64,000 bases of DNA from Sacculina carcini. Taxonomy: Eukaryota > Arthropoda > Thecostraca > Sacculinidae. The notes beneath the pieces are model-generated. The model saw nothing but the letters and a program-made list of their open reading frames with translations, was not told the DNA's origin and made no database searches. The stretch is from positions 5,750,501 through 5,814,500 of the forward strand of contig OU696571.1 of NCBI GenBank assembly GCA_916048095.2, given 5' to 3'. The position numbers and the translations under genes are program-made. Shown in pieces: positions 9,218-19,320 of the stretch. Each line of letters begins with the position of its first letter. Within the stretch, counting starts at the first letter, position 1.

Positions 9218-9337
9218 CTCTCTCCGAAACAATATGGCAGCAAATAAAACAAACACGAAAAGACACTGGAGCACTAAAGACCGACCCGCACGCAACCAAC
9301 GATGAAACGAAATGACAGATGCGCACTGACTCGACAA

Positions 9338-9345
9338 TTTATATA
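9338..9345 (-). promoter_or_regulatory. TATA box upstream of polB
   Basis: GTATATAAATTG on the minus strand. It lies about 120 bp before the chosen ATG, farther than for the other genes, so an earlier start may have been lost. Confidence 0.5.
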
Positions 9346-9355
9346 CTCTGGATGA

Positions 9356-9374
9356 TGACGTCAGCGCATGCGCA
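9356..9374. promoter_or_regulatory. CRE-like and NRF1-like palindromes upstream of polB
   Basis: TGACGTCA (9356-9363), a full CREB/ATF half-site pair, is followed at once by GCGCATGCGCA (9364-9374), an NRF1-type palindrome. Both lie just upstream of the polB TATA box. Confidence 0.4.
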
Positions 9375-9524
9375 GTATATCAGAAACATGCCCCTGCATG
9401 AACTCTTATCATACAACGTCATCAACTGCGCAGTACATCAAACACATTCCCCGACAGCCTGGCGCCATCTCAAGGTCACCTTGGCTGATGCAATACACAC
9501 ACATCATGATACCGTGCTGACGCC

Positions 9525-9536
9525 TGCGCATGCGCA
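9525..9536. promoter_or_regulatory. Second NRF1-like palindrome
   Basis: TGCGCATGCGCA, a perfect 12-bp palindrome, about 150 bp from the first. The DNA between (9375-9524) shows no gene. Confidence 0.35.
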
Positions 9537-9591
9537 GTTTAAGCAAACTTGATAAATATTTCTAAATAAACTTGTTTTAAAACAACCAATT

Positions 9592-9884
9592 ACCATAACC
9601 AAATATAATAAACATTAATATACCAAATACGCGCGCCACTATTGTATCATGTGCGCCGCATTTGTTTCACAATTCTCTAAATTAATTAATTAACATAACC
9701 AAATATAATAAATATTTATATGCCCAATACGCGCGCCACAAATGTATCATGTGCGCCACAAGTGTCTAACAATTCTATAAATTAATTAATTAACATAACC
9801 AAATATAATTAACATTAATATGCGCGCCACAATTGTAGCATGTGCGCCGCATTTGTCTCACAATTCTCTAAATTTATTTAATTC
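9592..9884. repeat. Three tandem repeats of about 100 bp
   Basis: Units start at about 9592, 9693 and 9793, each opening with 'CATAACCAAATATAAT' and containing 'GCGCGCCAC' and 'CATGTGCGCC' before an AATTAATTAATT spacer. The third unit is shorter. They may be part of the Polinton terminal repeat. The next 60 bp (9885-9947) is unassigned. Confidence 0.75.
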
Positions 9885-9947
9885 TCAAACGGGGGAGGAG
9901 CCTAAGTGTAACGTCATATATGTCACAAAGTCCCGCGACCTACTACT

Positions 9948-10689
9948 GTTGCGGATAGAGAAGATTAGACTAGCTACCAGAAAAAATAACATGAAACAGA
10001 TAAATTGTGAAGAGCACTTATTTATGATAATAATGAATAGTTGAATTACAAATTTAATTGCCAGAAAAATGAGAAGTAAGAATGGAAAATAGATCGTGAA
10101 AGCGTGGGGAAAGGGGAAGTGAATATACCACACGTACTTGTTTCGGTGTGCGTGGAACACATGCGAATGATACGACTGTCAATACACAACTGTATATTAA
10201 GCGACATTTTTGTGTGTGAGTTTGACAATTGATGGATGACGCATATGTATGATGCAAGGTTGGACCACGTGAGGATGTCGCTGACGTATCTGAGTCATGC
10301 TAAAAAGCCATTCAGCACAACACCGAACGAATAACGACGTTTGTACGCGCAAACCGTCATACTCGCTTTGCACGTGCACAGACATACACGCCTTGCACAC
10401 TAACACCAACCTTAGTAGTATCGATCACATGTTTGACAATTGAAGTGATGATGAAACGATATCCACCATACACAGCCATAATGATGATTGATGTTTCATT
10501 TTTAATCATTTGTCTGCATCACAGGGTATTTATCAAGTCCAAATCGCTTCGGTCAATTAAAATTGCAGGACGACGCCCGGCCAGACCAGCCAAGCTTAGA
10601 CAGCCAAGCGTGACATCGAGCTCCAATTTCCCCCGGGAAGTGTCAAATTTCCCCCTGGGGGGAAATTTCCCCCCGGTTAAGAACCGCTG
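9948..10689 (-). mobile_element. hAT (Buster-type) copy 3, 5' fragment, inverted
   Basis: Reverse complement of the first ~740 bp of the element at 11548-14290, ending at the terminal repeat 'TTAAGAACCGCTG' (10677-10689). The other end is broken near 9948. The flanking 8 bp 'ATTTAGAA' (10690-10697) has the central TA expected of Buster targets. It interrupts the Gypsy RNase H region. No transposase coding survives. Confidence 0.8.
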
Positions 10690-11547
10690 ATTTAGAAGGT
10701 CGGTCAGTGACTTTGTTGACGGATCACAAACCGCTGGTTTCCGCTTTCATCAGCCCAAACGTGGCCAAATCGGATCGTCAGCAAAGGTACTGGTCGTACA
10801 TGAACGAATACGTGTCAAATGTACAATACATCCGAGGAGCAGAGAACATGGTCGCTGACTGCCTCTCGCACAGCGTAAATGCAGTCCAAGTGGACGTATT
10901 TGACCTGCCGGCGATTGCGCGCGCCCAAGCCGATGATGCTGAGACCCAGGCAGCTGCCGCTTCTCTTACGCCATTTATGACGTCGGGAGATCCAACTCTG
11001 CTGTGTGACACATCAACGCCATATTCCAGACCGTTCCTGTCGCTCAAACGCAGGCGTTCTGTGTTAGATCAGATGCACAGTCTCAGCCACCCTGTAATCA
11101 CGGCCAGCGTCAAGCTGCTCAAGTCTCGATATGTGTGGCCACAGATGAAGAAAGACATCAAGCCGTGGGTGCGCGCCTGCACGGAGTGTCAACAAACGAA
11201 GATCACACGCCACACTAAATCGCCACTCACCGAATTCGCAGTTCCTAGTGTGCGATTCGAATGTGTCCACATCGATTTGGTCGGGCGATTGCCGCCGGCC
11301 ACTCCACGCGGCCAACCGTTCTCTACGCCTTATCGGTATATTCTCACATGTATCGATAGAGCAAGTCGCTGGTCGGAGGCTGTTCCTCTGCAAGACATCA
11401 CCGATGTAGCCGTCGCCGACGCCTTCATGACTCACTGGGTGTCGCGCTTTGGTGTCCCGCTTCGTGTGGTAACCGATCGTGGCACACAGTTTGAGTCAGA
11501 ATTGTTCCGTGAGCTCTAGTAGTTAGTTGGTTTTCAACGCATTAGAA
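10690..11547 (+). pseudogene. Gypsy pol fragment: RNase H end, zinc finger and integrase core (first part)
   Basis: Ty3/Gypsy-type polyprotein. 'LLTDHKPLVSAF' is the RNase H C-terminal block and 'VADCLSH' follows; then an HHCC-type zinc region with 'CTECQQTK', and the integrase core with Asp in 'VHIDLVGRLP' and Asp in 'VVTDRGTQFES'. Reading ends at a stop at 11517-11519, just before hAT copy 1. The third catalytic residue is on the far side of that insertion (14.3 kb). The 5' part of this Gypsy (LTR, gag, protease, RT) is absent, with hAT copy 3 at the break. Confidence 0.88.
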
Positions 11548-14290
11548 CAGCGGTTCTTAACCGGGGGGAAATTTCCCCCCAGGGGGAAATTTGACACTCC
11601 CCGGGGGAAATGGGACCTCGATGTGACGGTCTATGCTTGGCTGGTCTGCTGGGCGTCGTCCTGCAATTTTAATTGACAGAAGCGATTTGGACTTGATAAA
11701 TACCCTGTGATGCAGACAAATGATTAAAAATGAAACATAAATCACCATCATGGCGGTTTGTGGTGGATATCGTTTCATCATCATTTCAATTGTCAAACGT
11801 GTGATCGATACTAATACGGTTAGTGTTAGTGTGCAAGGTATGTCTGTGCACGTGCATAACGAGTATGACGGTTTACGCGTGCAAACGTCGTGATTCGTTC
11901 AGTGTTGTGCTGAATGGCTTTCTAGCATGACTCAGATACGTCAGCGACATCCTCACGTGGTCCAGGCTTGCATCAAACATATGCGTCATCCATCAATTGT
12001 CACACTCACACACAATAATGTCGCTTAATATACAGTTGTGTATTGACAGTCGTATCATTCGCATGGGTTCCACGCACACCGAAACAAGTACGTGTGGTAT
12101 ATTCACTTCCCCTTTCCCCACGCTTTCACGATATAGTTTCCATTCTTACTTCTCAATTCAGTGGTAATTGAATTTGTAATTCAATTATATATTATTATCA
12201 TAAATAAGTGCTCTTCACAATTTATCTGTCTCATGTCATTTTTTCTGGTAGCTAGTCTAATCTTCTCTATCCGCAACTAAATCATGTTTCACATTTTCTC
12301 AGATGTCTAAGAAACGGTTGTACCATGATTCGTACCTTGAGCTTGGATTCACATGTCTGGTGAAGAATGGTCAGGAGCACCCTCAATGTGTCATCTGTTC
12401 GAAATGCCTGGGAAGCGGGTCCATGAAGCCGTTCCAGCTACGGCAGCACCTGACGAAAAACCATCCGGAGTTGCAGAACAAGACTCGAGAGTACTTCGCT
12501 CTCCGGGAAAAAGCAGTGCAGCGCGCCCGACTGGATGCTACCGGAGACTGACAAACGCAAAGCTCCGCAATCGTGAACGCTTGCTACGAGGTCGCCTTTC
12601 AAGTTGCCAAAACGAAGAAGCCTTCACGATCGCGGAAGATCTCGTCAAGCCATGCGTGCTAGCATGCACGAATCTTGTACTGGGAGAGTCCGCATGTGAA
12701 AAAGTGAAGAAGATATATATGTCGAACGACACGATTCGGAGCAGAATTGACAATTTGGCCAAACACATGCAGGAGCAACTGCTCGTGAATATTCGTGAGT
12801 CACCGGTTTTTTCCATTCAACTTGACGAGTCAACGGACGTTGCAAATCTGTCACAACTCATGATCTTTGTCCGATACGTTCATGATCGAGCCATTGAGGA
12901 GGACTTTCTGTTCAGCCGACCGGTTACCACCCAGGCGGCGGACATCATTCAGCTGTTGTCTGAGTTCTTTGAAGAGAATCATCTGCATTGGAATCGCATT
13001 ATTGGAGTCTGCACTGATGATGCTCCTGTAATGCTGGGCGCAAGATCTGGACTGGTTGCCCTAATCAAGAACAAGAATCCACTGATTCAATCCACTCACT
13101 GTGTTCTTCACCGGGAGGCATTCGCATCAAAGACACTCCCGGAGGCCCTGAAGCAGAGTCTGTCAGCAGTAACCAAAGCTTTGAACTACGTGAAGGGTTC
13201 GGCGCTCAACACGAGGCTGTTTCGTCGTCTCTGCGAGGATCTAGAAGCGGGACACAGTGTTCTGTTGTTCCACACCCAAGTACAATGGCTGTCGAAGGTC
13301 AGCATGCTCCAGCGCGTCTTCGACTTGTTCGACGAGATCCTCCTCTTCCTCGAGGAACAAGGGAAAGTCGTTCTCCTGAATCAGTTGAAGGCGGATAATT
13401 TCCACCTTCGCATGGCGTACCTTACCAACATCTTTGGGTCACTCAATAAGTTGAGCATCAGAATGCAGGGGAAGAACATGAACATTTTGGTTCAAGACGA
13501 CGAGATCAGAGGCTTGGTTGCCAAACTGGACCTCTGGAAAGGACGCAATCAACGGGGAAACTTGGCCTCCTTCAGTGCGATCTCAGCTTGCCTTGGAGAT
13601 GGAAACCTTCCTGAAGATGTGGTTCAGGACATCAAGTCCCACCTCTCCAATTTGAACACGGACTTCCTCCGGTACTTTCCTCACGTAAGGTAAGAAGTGA
13701 TACCTCTTCATGAAATTATTCGGAACCCATTCACGGGTAATGCTGAGACTGTGGACGACGGGTATCAGGAAGAGCTCTTGGATCTTCAAGCAGATGGATG
13801 TGTCAAAGATTCGTTTAAGACATTGGATCTCAAAACTTTCTGGATGTCTTCACCGTACGAAAAGGCTGCGAAGATTGTCCGAGATGTTCTGGTACAGTTC
13901 TCCACAACCTACCTCTGTGAAGTCGGATTCTCTGCGCTGGTGAGCGTGAAAACGAAGGATCGAAACAAAATCCAAGTAGAAGCGAGTCTCCGCTGTGCGC
14001 TAAGCAATACCAAACCCGACAAACACGAAAAGCTGACGAGGAAGAAACAGGTGCAAGTTTCCCACTGATTAACTGCTTGGGTGATAACCAGACTGGCGGC
14101 TATTGATCTGCAGAGCTTCTTTTGTTCTGTTAAATTTCTGGCAACGAATAAAATTTGGAGTTTTATAGTAAGAAGTACTACATTTTGGCAGTTGGGAGGA
14201 GGGGGTTAAGGAATTGAAAATGAATGGGGATATGGTTCTTAGGGCTGACGTGAAAAGGGTAAATGTAAGCCAAAATGTTAAGAACCGCTG
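11548..14290 (+). mobile_element. hAT (Buster-type) copy 1, full length
   Basis: 2743 bp bounded by inverted ends 'CAGCGGTTCTTAAC' and 'GTTAAGAACCGCTG'. Flanked by CATTAGAA (11540-11547) and CAATAGAA (14291-14298), an 8-bp target duplication with one mismatch and a central TA. The left end carries an 18-bp palindrome (11563-11580). It sits in the integrase domain of a Gypsy; removing it and one duplication restores the integrase register. The 5' 750 bp is non-coding apart from the transposase lead-in. Confidence 0.92.
12303..14068 (+). pseudogene. hAT transposase, ZBED5/SCAND3-like, copy 1
   Basis: Starts 'MSKKRLYHDSYLELGF' with a BED-type zinc finger ('CVICSKCLGSGS' and 'LRQHLTKNH'). A TGA at 12549-12551 and a one-base loss near 12625 break the frame. 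The main body then gives 'FSIQLDESTDVANLSQ', 'GVCTDDAPVMLG' and 'HCVLHREAFASK' (catalytic and insertion regions of Buster-like transposases), a TAA at 13691-13693 where copy 2 has Glu, and the C-terminal dimerisation domain through 'TYLCEVGFSALVSVK' to the stop at 14068. The protein would move the hAT element by cut and paste; this copy cannot. Confidence 0.88.
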
Positions 14291-14298
14291 CAATAGAA

Positions 14299-14990
14299 CC
14301 ACTGCGTATCGACCGCAATCAAACGGATTGGTTGAGCGGCTACATCGTGTTATAAGAACATCGATCATGGCTCGGAAGCAATGCTGGCTCTCTGCGTTGC
14401 CAGTGGTGATGCTGGGTATTCGCTTGTTGCCCACCGAGTCCGGCATCTCACCATTTACAGCTGTGACTGGCAGCAACATGTTGTGTCCGCGTGTACCGAC
14501 GGGCGACACCGTCTCGACCAAGGCGCAGCATGAGTTTGTGTTAGATCTCACCAAACGAATGCAAGAAGTGGATTTCCACAAACTGTCTGCCGGTACTTCG
14601 CACAACACATCGCCTTCCTACGTGCCTTCAAGACTCATGACCTGTGATCACGTGTGGGTGCGCGTCTACCGAGTCCGCCGCCCGCTCGAAGCGCCATATC
14701 GCGGCCCATTCCGAGTTATTTCCAGATCACCGAAAGTGTTCGTGATTTCTCTGCCAACTGGTGGGTCGGAGACAGTGTAAATCGATCGCTTGAAACCAGC
14801 CGTCGTTACTGTCCAGTCAGCTCCTCCGACCGCCTCGTCGTCATGCACACCTACTCCGGCTCCAAGGACACCCGCCGCACTGCGACCTGCTCCATTATAT
14901 GTTCCTCGAGCGTCGCCGCCAACGCCAGTCACAACGCGGACTGGACGAAAAGTGAGATTCACAAAACACCCAGACTACCACTACTTTTGA
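14299..14990 (+). pseudogene. Gypsy pol fragment: integrase end and C-terminal tail
   Basis: Continues the integrase of 10690-11547 after hAT copy 1: 'YRPQSNGLVERLHR' holds the catalytic Glu. It ends in a GPY/F-type module ('YRGPFRVISRSPK') and a Pro-rich tail finishing 'RKVRFTKHPDYHYF'. A TAA at 14778-14780 interrupts 'ETV-IDRLKPA', a position that is Ser or similar in sister elements. About 550 bp without a gene (14991-15540) leads to the LTR. Confidence 0.87.
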
Positions 14991-15540
14991 TTATTGCAGT
15001 GTAAAATGTATGTTAACCTTGTGTATATCTGTATGTCCCTACTTGGTGTATGCGTTCGTGTTGAACATGATATGCGTGGTAAGCACTGTGTTTCAATTTG
15101 CATATTTGACTACAAGCGCCACACTATCTTTTGTGTAATATTGTTTGTCTTGTCGCGCATATCTGATCATTCTTCACAAGACTTTGTGCCATTGTTTGTC
15201 ATGCACGCATATCATTTACACACTGTTTAATGTTCATTTTTGTATTGATCTATATGCAACTATGTCTGTACACGCTGCTGTTGTGCATCGCGTTTGTACC
15301 TATGTTTGTATACGCTGCTGTCGTGCATCGTATTGTGAATCGCCTACCTTGATGCACACGTTGTGATTACCGAGCGTTTCGTTGATCATATATATGTTCT
15401 GATGTCATTCGTACATATCTTAGATATTTTCATTGTATTTTTCAACCTGCTCAACACTCAACGCACCGCCATTGCTACTGTTTACGCTTACACTCGCTTA
15501 CTTCACTGCTTGATTAGCTCCGCTTCTGGTGGGGGAGTCT

Positions 15541-15899
15541 TGTGGTGTATCATGTTTTGCATTGTTTGTATGTGTGTGGAATCTTCTGTGCTGGTGCATA
15601 TGCGAGTGTGTGTTCCTCTGCGTGCATGTATGGCTTACACTGCCCGACGCGTGCATTCCAAGAAGGGTGCAGCGCAACCTGGCAGTGCTTGCAGCGTCAG
15701 CTGACAGATCCGATTAAATGAATGATATCATATGGCATGTATCACTGATAGATTAGACTCAGTGAGCGGTGGGAGAAGTGTACTCGGTATGACTGGACGT
15801 GTCTGCATTTTTGTGTGTGTATTACTTTGTATTATATTTTTGTCTTCAATATAGTGTCCATATTCAGTGAGATGTTACCATTCGCGGAGTAATCCCACA
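15541..15899 (+). repeat. 3' LTR of the 10.7-15.5 kb Gypsy
   Basis: Begins TGTGG and ends CCACA, and is preceded by a purine-rich 'GGTGGGGGAG' tract ending 3 bp before. The right end is supported independently, because the sequence resumes at 15900 exactly where homology to the hAT at 45486-50018 begins. The 5' LTR is not in the window. Confidence 0.65.
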
Positions 15900-16150
15900 G
15901 CACTTTCAAACAGTCTCCTGAGGTATTTACTGATAAATATTTTTGTTTTTTATACTGTTATCAAATTATCTTTGAAATAAGACACGTAAAGAGGTACAAA
16001 ACGTCAATTAAACTCGATTCTTTGTACTAAAAGCCAACATCCGATGACAATTGGGGCTAATTCTAAAAAAACAAAAAAACAAAAAAACTAAAAAAACATG
16101 TTTTTTGCACAAAAAAACCGCAACCAAAAAAACGGTCTTTTGCATCACTA
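15900..16150 (+). mobile_element. Right-end fragment of a second hAT family
   Basis: About 250 bp matching 49758-50018, ending in the A-rich end and 'GCATCACTA'. The adjacent 8 bp AGCGCGAC (16151-16158) also occurs in the sister LTR at 17300-17307, consistent with insertion into an LTR. The left part was lost when the Gypsy inserted or by deletion. Confidence 0.75.
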
Positions 16151-17413
16151 AGCGCGACCAGTGCTGCGCGTATACACAGACACACAGACATACAAACGTT
16201 GAATCGCATGTAAGCAAACGTTCAATGTATCGGAACATCTCGCGCATCACTCCCTCTGGCGCCTCGGACCAACAATGTGAAATTACACTCCTCCCTGTTG
16301 CTCATCGCAACAAAAATACCGAGGGGCTAAACGCCGTCGATTAGACTTCCGAGGCGATTCTGCGGGTGAAAGTGGCGCGATGTCACGTTGGCCCTCGGGG
16401 CACGACCCAAAATTCACTCGTCATCATCTGAACTCGGTTGCTGAGCGACTTCAGGCTCAGTGTGTCGCATACGTTGGTCCCGAACATGTCGCGGCACACC
16501 ATCAACATCCACTGATTGATTGGACACCATACGGGTCACTACACCGGGCAGACATTTGCTGTAACAACGCCCCTCTGTTAACTTCGCCCACGCCAAGTCA
16601 CCTGGAACAAACGAACAATCTTCGACGTCTTGGCATCTCACGGGCACATGACTGCCTCTCACACGCCCTGTCCTGTCCCACACCTCCTTAACATTCAAGT
16701 GTCCATACCTCCAATTCACTGGGGCTGAATCTACAGAGTTGCACTCGTCCCACTCTCGCACTACAGCGTTCACCTCGCGACGGGTGACACCTGGGTCGCT
16801 TTGCGAGTAAAAACCAGCGTCTTTCTTACGCCTGGGTGACGAGGATCGTGATGAGTATTCATAATCATTTGACTTCTGTCTATGCCAGCCGCACAAATCG
16901 GTGCGTCACGTAATTCATCATTAGCATGCCATTTAACATCGGTGAGACCCAGCGCAGTGTAAGTGTACATTCGTGTACCCTGTGTCACAGAATTGTACGC
17001 ACATGGATTGAATGTGATATGACCGTCGGCAGATATACACATGCCCTTCAAAGACGTAATTGCATTCATTCCCAAAATGAAATCAAACCCCAGTGGCCTT
17101 GTCTGTGAGACAACAGCTTCATGGCACGGCACAAAAACATCCACCACCAACATCATCACCACCAACACTGAGTGTCACTGTGCCCGTGCCCAAGGTCGAG
17201 AATCTCTCACCGCTCATTGTTACGCACGCGCACGCACACATGCACACACACACACCCACACATACACATAACTGCACACGCACATACACGGCGTCTGCCA
17301 GCGCGACACACAGACATACCAACGTTGAATCGCATGTAAGCAAACGTTCAATGTATCGGAACATCTCGCGCATCACTCGTTCTGGCGCCTCGGACCAACA
17401 ATGTGAAATTACA
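16151..17413 (-). mobile_element. Internally deleted LTR retrotransposon (family A), LTR-flanked
   Basis: A direct repeat of about 110 bp lies at 16178-16287 and 17304-17413. On the minus strand each starts 'TGTAATTTCACATTG', and the left copy follows the purine tract AGGGAGGAG (16296-16288), which marks it as the 3' LTR. Between them are short remnants of protease and integrase. A CA-rich stretch (17215-17275) joins LTR and protease. Confidence 0.75.
16414..17215 (-). pseudogene. Remnants of family A pol: protease end, integrase zinc finger, C-terminal tail
   Basis: Pieces in order: 'LGTGTVTLSVGG' and 'GFDFILGMNAITSLKG' (late protease, matching 'GVDFILGMNDISLLGG' at 62.0 kb); 'HHDPRHPGVRKTL' with 'WDECNSVDSAPV' (HHCC finger); then, after loss of the integrase core, 'SVDVDGVPRHVRDQR', the C-terminal signature also found at 59.5 kb. 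RT and RNase H are absent. The frames change between pieces. Confidence 0.75.
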
Positions 17414-17930
17414 ATTATTTAGGCCCATCTATGTAGTGTAGATATTACTATTAAGCCATTTGAGTATATCTGCTGTAAAGTTATAGGTAAAAGTGCTCTT
17501 CCTGCATGTATTGTAAATATTTATTGTATAATTGTTTAGTAATTGTATATAATTGTATAGTAATTGTATAGTTGTATTGTTCGATTATAACTTGATATAT
17601 GCTGTGTGTATGTATGTGTGTATGCATGTATGTGTGTATGTATGTATGAGTACGTGCCTGTGTGCGAACGTGTGCGAGATTGAAGCTTTGCTTTTGCAAC
17701 GGGTCCTGGAATGCTGATACAGCTCGTGTTACACTGTCGGTGCGAGATGTCAGTCATATGCAGAGCGTGTGTGTATGAGTATGAAAGTTGTTGAGTGTGT
17801 GTGCGTGCTAGATGACACCTGATGTAGGTTGGTGTACTGTAGCATGAAGTGAAGGGGAGTCGGGATATGGGTGCTGTGCGAGTGGGAGTGTTTGGTGTGT
17901 TCTTCTGAGTGTTACCGGTTGTGATGATAT
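17414..17930. other. Gene-free stretch between two LTR elements
   Basis: AT-rich, then TG-rich sequence (17600-17660). It may contain the 5' LTR and leader of the downstream family A element, but I find no match to that element's 3' LTR. Confidence 0.4.
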
Positions 17931-18710
17931 ATGTGTTATACAAGTTCATCCATTGCAGGCTGCGTGTTGACAGGCGACGCTACGAGTACTGGTTCAGCAG
18001 TGAATATCAACTTGAGCGATATGATCCGTCCGTTCGACGGCAGCCAGGATGTGGTGCAGTGGCTTGATAAGGTGGAAATGGTGGCCAATTTGAAACACAT
18101 TCAAAATTTCCAATTTGGAATGTGTCGTGCCGCTTTTTATCGAGGTGACTGCATATGCGATATACAGCGAGATGGACGACAACAAGAAGAATCGGTATGA
18201 TGAAATTACAAGACCTCTACTGAACGCATTTGCCATGAATAGTTTTTCCGCCTACGGAATGCTAATGACGCAAAAGTGGCAAGATGAACCAGCCGACGTA
18301 TTTATGTCGAAATTGAAGAGACTGGCCAAACTGACCGGTATTGAATGCGAGGCCGTTTTGAGGAAGGTGTTCGTAGTTGGGCTCCCAAGAGAAGTGTCAC
18401 GTAAGCTATGGGCCGTGGCAGGAGTGGACACAGTAGGTCTTCCGCTGTTGGTTGAGCGGGCGCGTGTACTGCTATCTGAATTGTGCACTGACAATGCCGT
18501 CATGGTGCCAAAAACTGTGCCTTCTAGAAATATTCACGCGAATTGATGCTCTCTATCGTGCAGGCTGCTTCAACCGTGGATGTCCCCATTTAGTCAGGAA
18601 CTGCAGCAGGTCAACGGAGACCGGTCAGTATAGCCAGCGCCGAGTTCAGTGCTTCGGATGCGGAGGTGCGCATCTTCTCAGAAACTCGCGCTACTAGGTG
18701 TTGAGGCGAG
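17931..18710 (+). pseudogene. Family A gag with two zinc knuckles
   Basis: Capsid-like protein. 'FDGSQDVVQWLDKVE' matches 'FDGSQDVTEWLGKVK' at 62.9 kb. After a frame change near 18110 the central region runs to 18546 ('FMSKLKRLAKL', 'FVVGLPREVSRKLW'). A further shift leads to 'CFNRGCPHLVRNC' and 'CFGCGGAHLLRNSR', two CCHC-like knuckles; the last is incomplete. Confidence 0.75.
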
Positions 18711-18714
18711 GGTG

Positions 18715-19306
18715 AATGGTGTGCTGGTTTCGGCAGTGATCGACACTGGTTGCACTAAATCAATTGTGGCCGAATGTTTGGTGGGCAGATCGCGGGGAGT
18801 AGTTATGTGACAGCTGTTGATGGTCGTCGCGTTAAGTTTGGCGGTGCATTGGACGTGCAGGTGATTCGGAATGGGGCCAGTCTTGAGGTCTCTTGCATTG
18901 TTTTTGTATTGCATTGTCATTTGGCGGTGTATATTGGAGAGCAGGGTGTCACATTTGGAAGCTGCTCCATCTGCTGCAAAGCAATTTTCAACTTTGACTA
19001 TTCTAACCGTGGTAACATGGACATTTATACCTCATCACACTACTCACATGGTAATCGTAATGGTGGGTCATCTTGTGACGCCGACGATTTCTTGAAGGTT
19101 GACTCTGACTTAGACGCCAGGTTCAGTTATGGGAAGTGGACCGTTTCTTGGCGGTTGAAGGATGGTGTGGAGCCCAATTTGAGTAACACTGTCAGTGATT
19201 ACAGCAGTGTTCAGGATGAGGCGATACAAGACGAGTGGAGACGGGAAATTGAGGACTGGATCAGTAAAGGTTGGCTTAGTGAATGTAAAGATCAGTCATA
19301 TATTGA
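18715..19306 (+). pseudogene. Family A protease and RT lead-in
   Basis: 'VIDTGCTKSIV' is the aspartic protease active-site loop (Asp-Thr-Gly). Downstream, 'WTVSWRLKDGVEP' and 'REIEDWISKGWLSEC' match the linker at 61.7 kb. A frame change lies just after the active site, near 18775. Confidence 0.72.
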
Positions 19307-19320
19307 GGGAATTTTGTCTT

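Larger units (their letters stand above)
1..9890 (-). mobile_element. Polinton/Maverick (adintovirus-like) element, partial
   Basis: Large virus-like DNA transposon with every gene on the minus strand: DNA polymerase B, packaging ATPase, two small conserved proteins, retrovirus-type integrase, two proline-rich small genes, penton-like protein, pX-like protein and double jelly-roll major capsid protein. The mix of polB, A32-type ATPase, integrase and capsid genes is what defines Polintons and adintoviruses. The left end is cut by the window, so the left terminal repeat and any adenain-like protease are not seen. The right boundary is uncertain. It lies after the polB promoter and probably includes or adjoins three repeats of about 100 bp at 9592-9884. 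Several genes carry stops or frameshifts, so this copy is inactive as a whole, while ATPase, integrase, penton-like and pX-like frames remain open. Confidence 0.88.

Noticed and set aside
9885-10410. Several small minus-strand open frames rich in Phe and Ser
   Set aside because: They fall in the inverted hAT copy 3 and repeat as equally open frames at 21.6-21.9 kb in non-coding hAT DNA.
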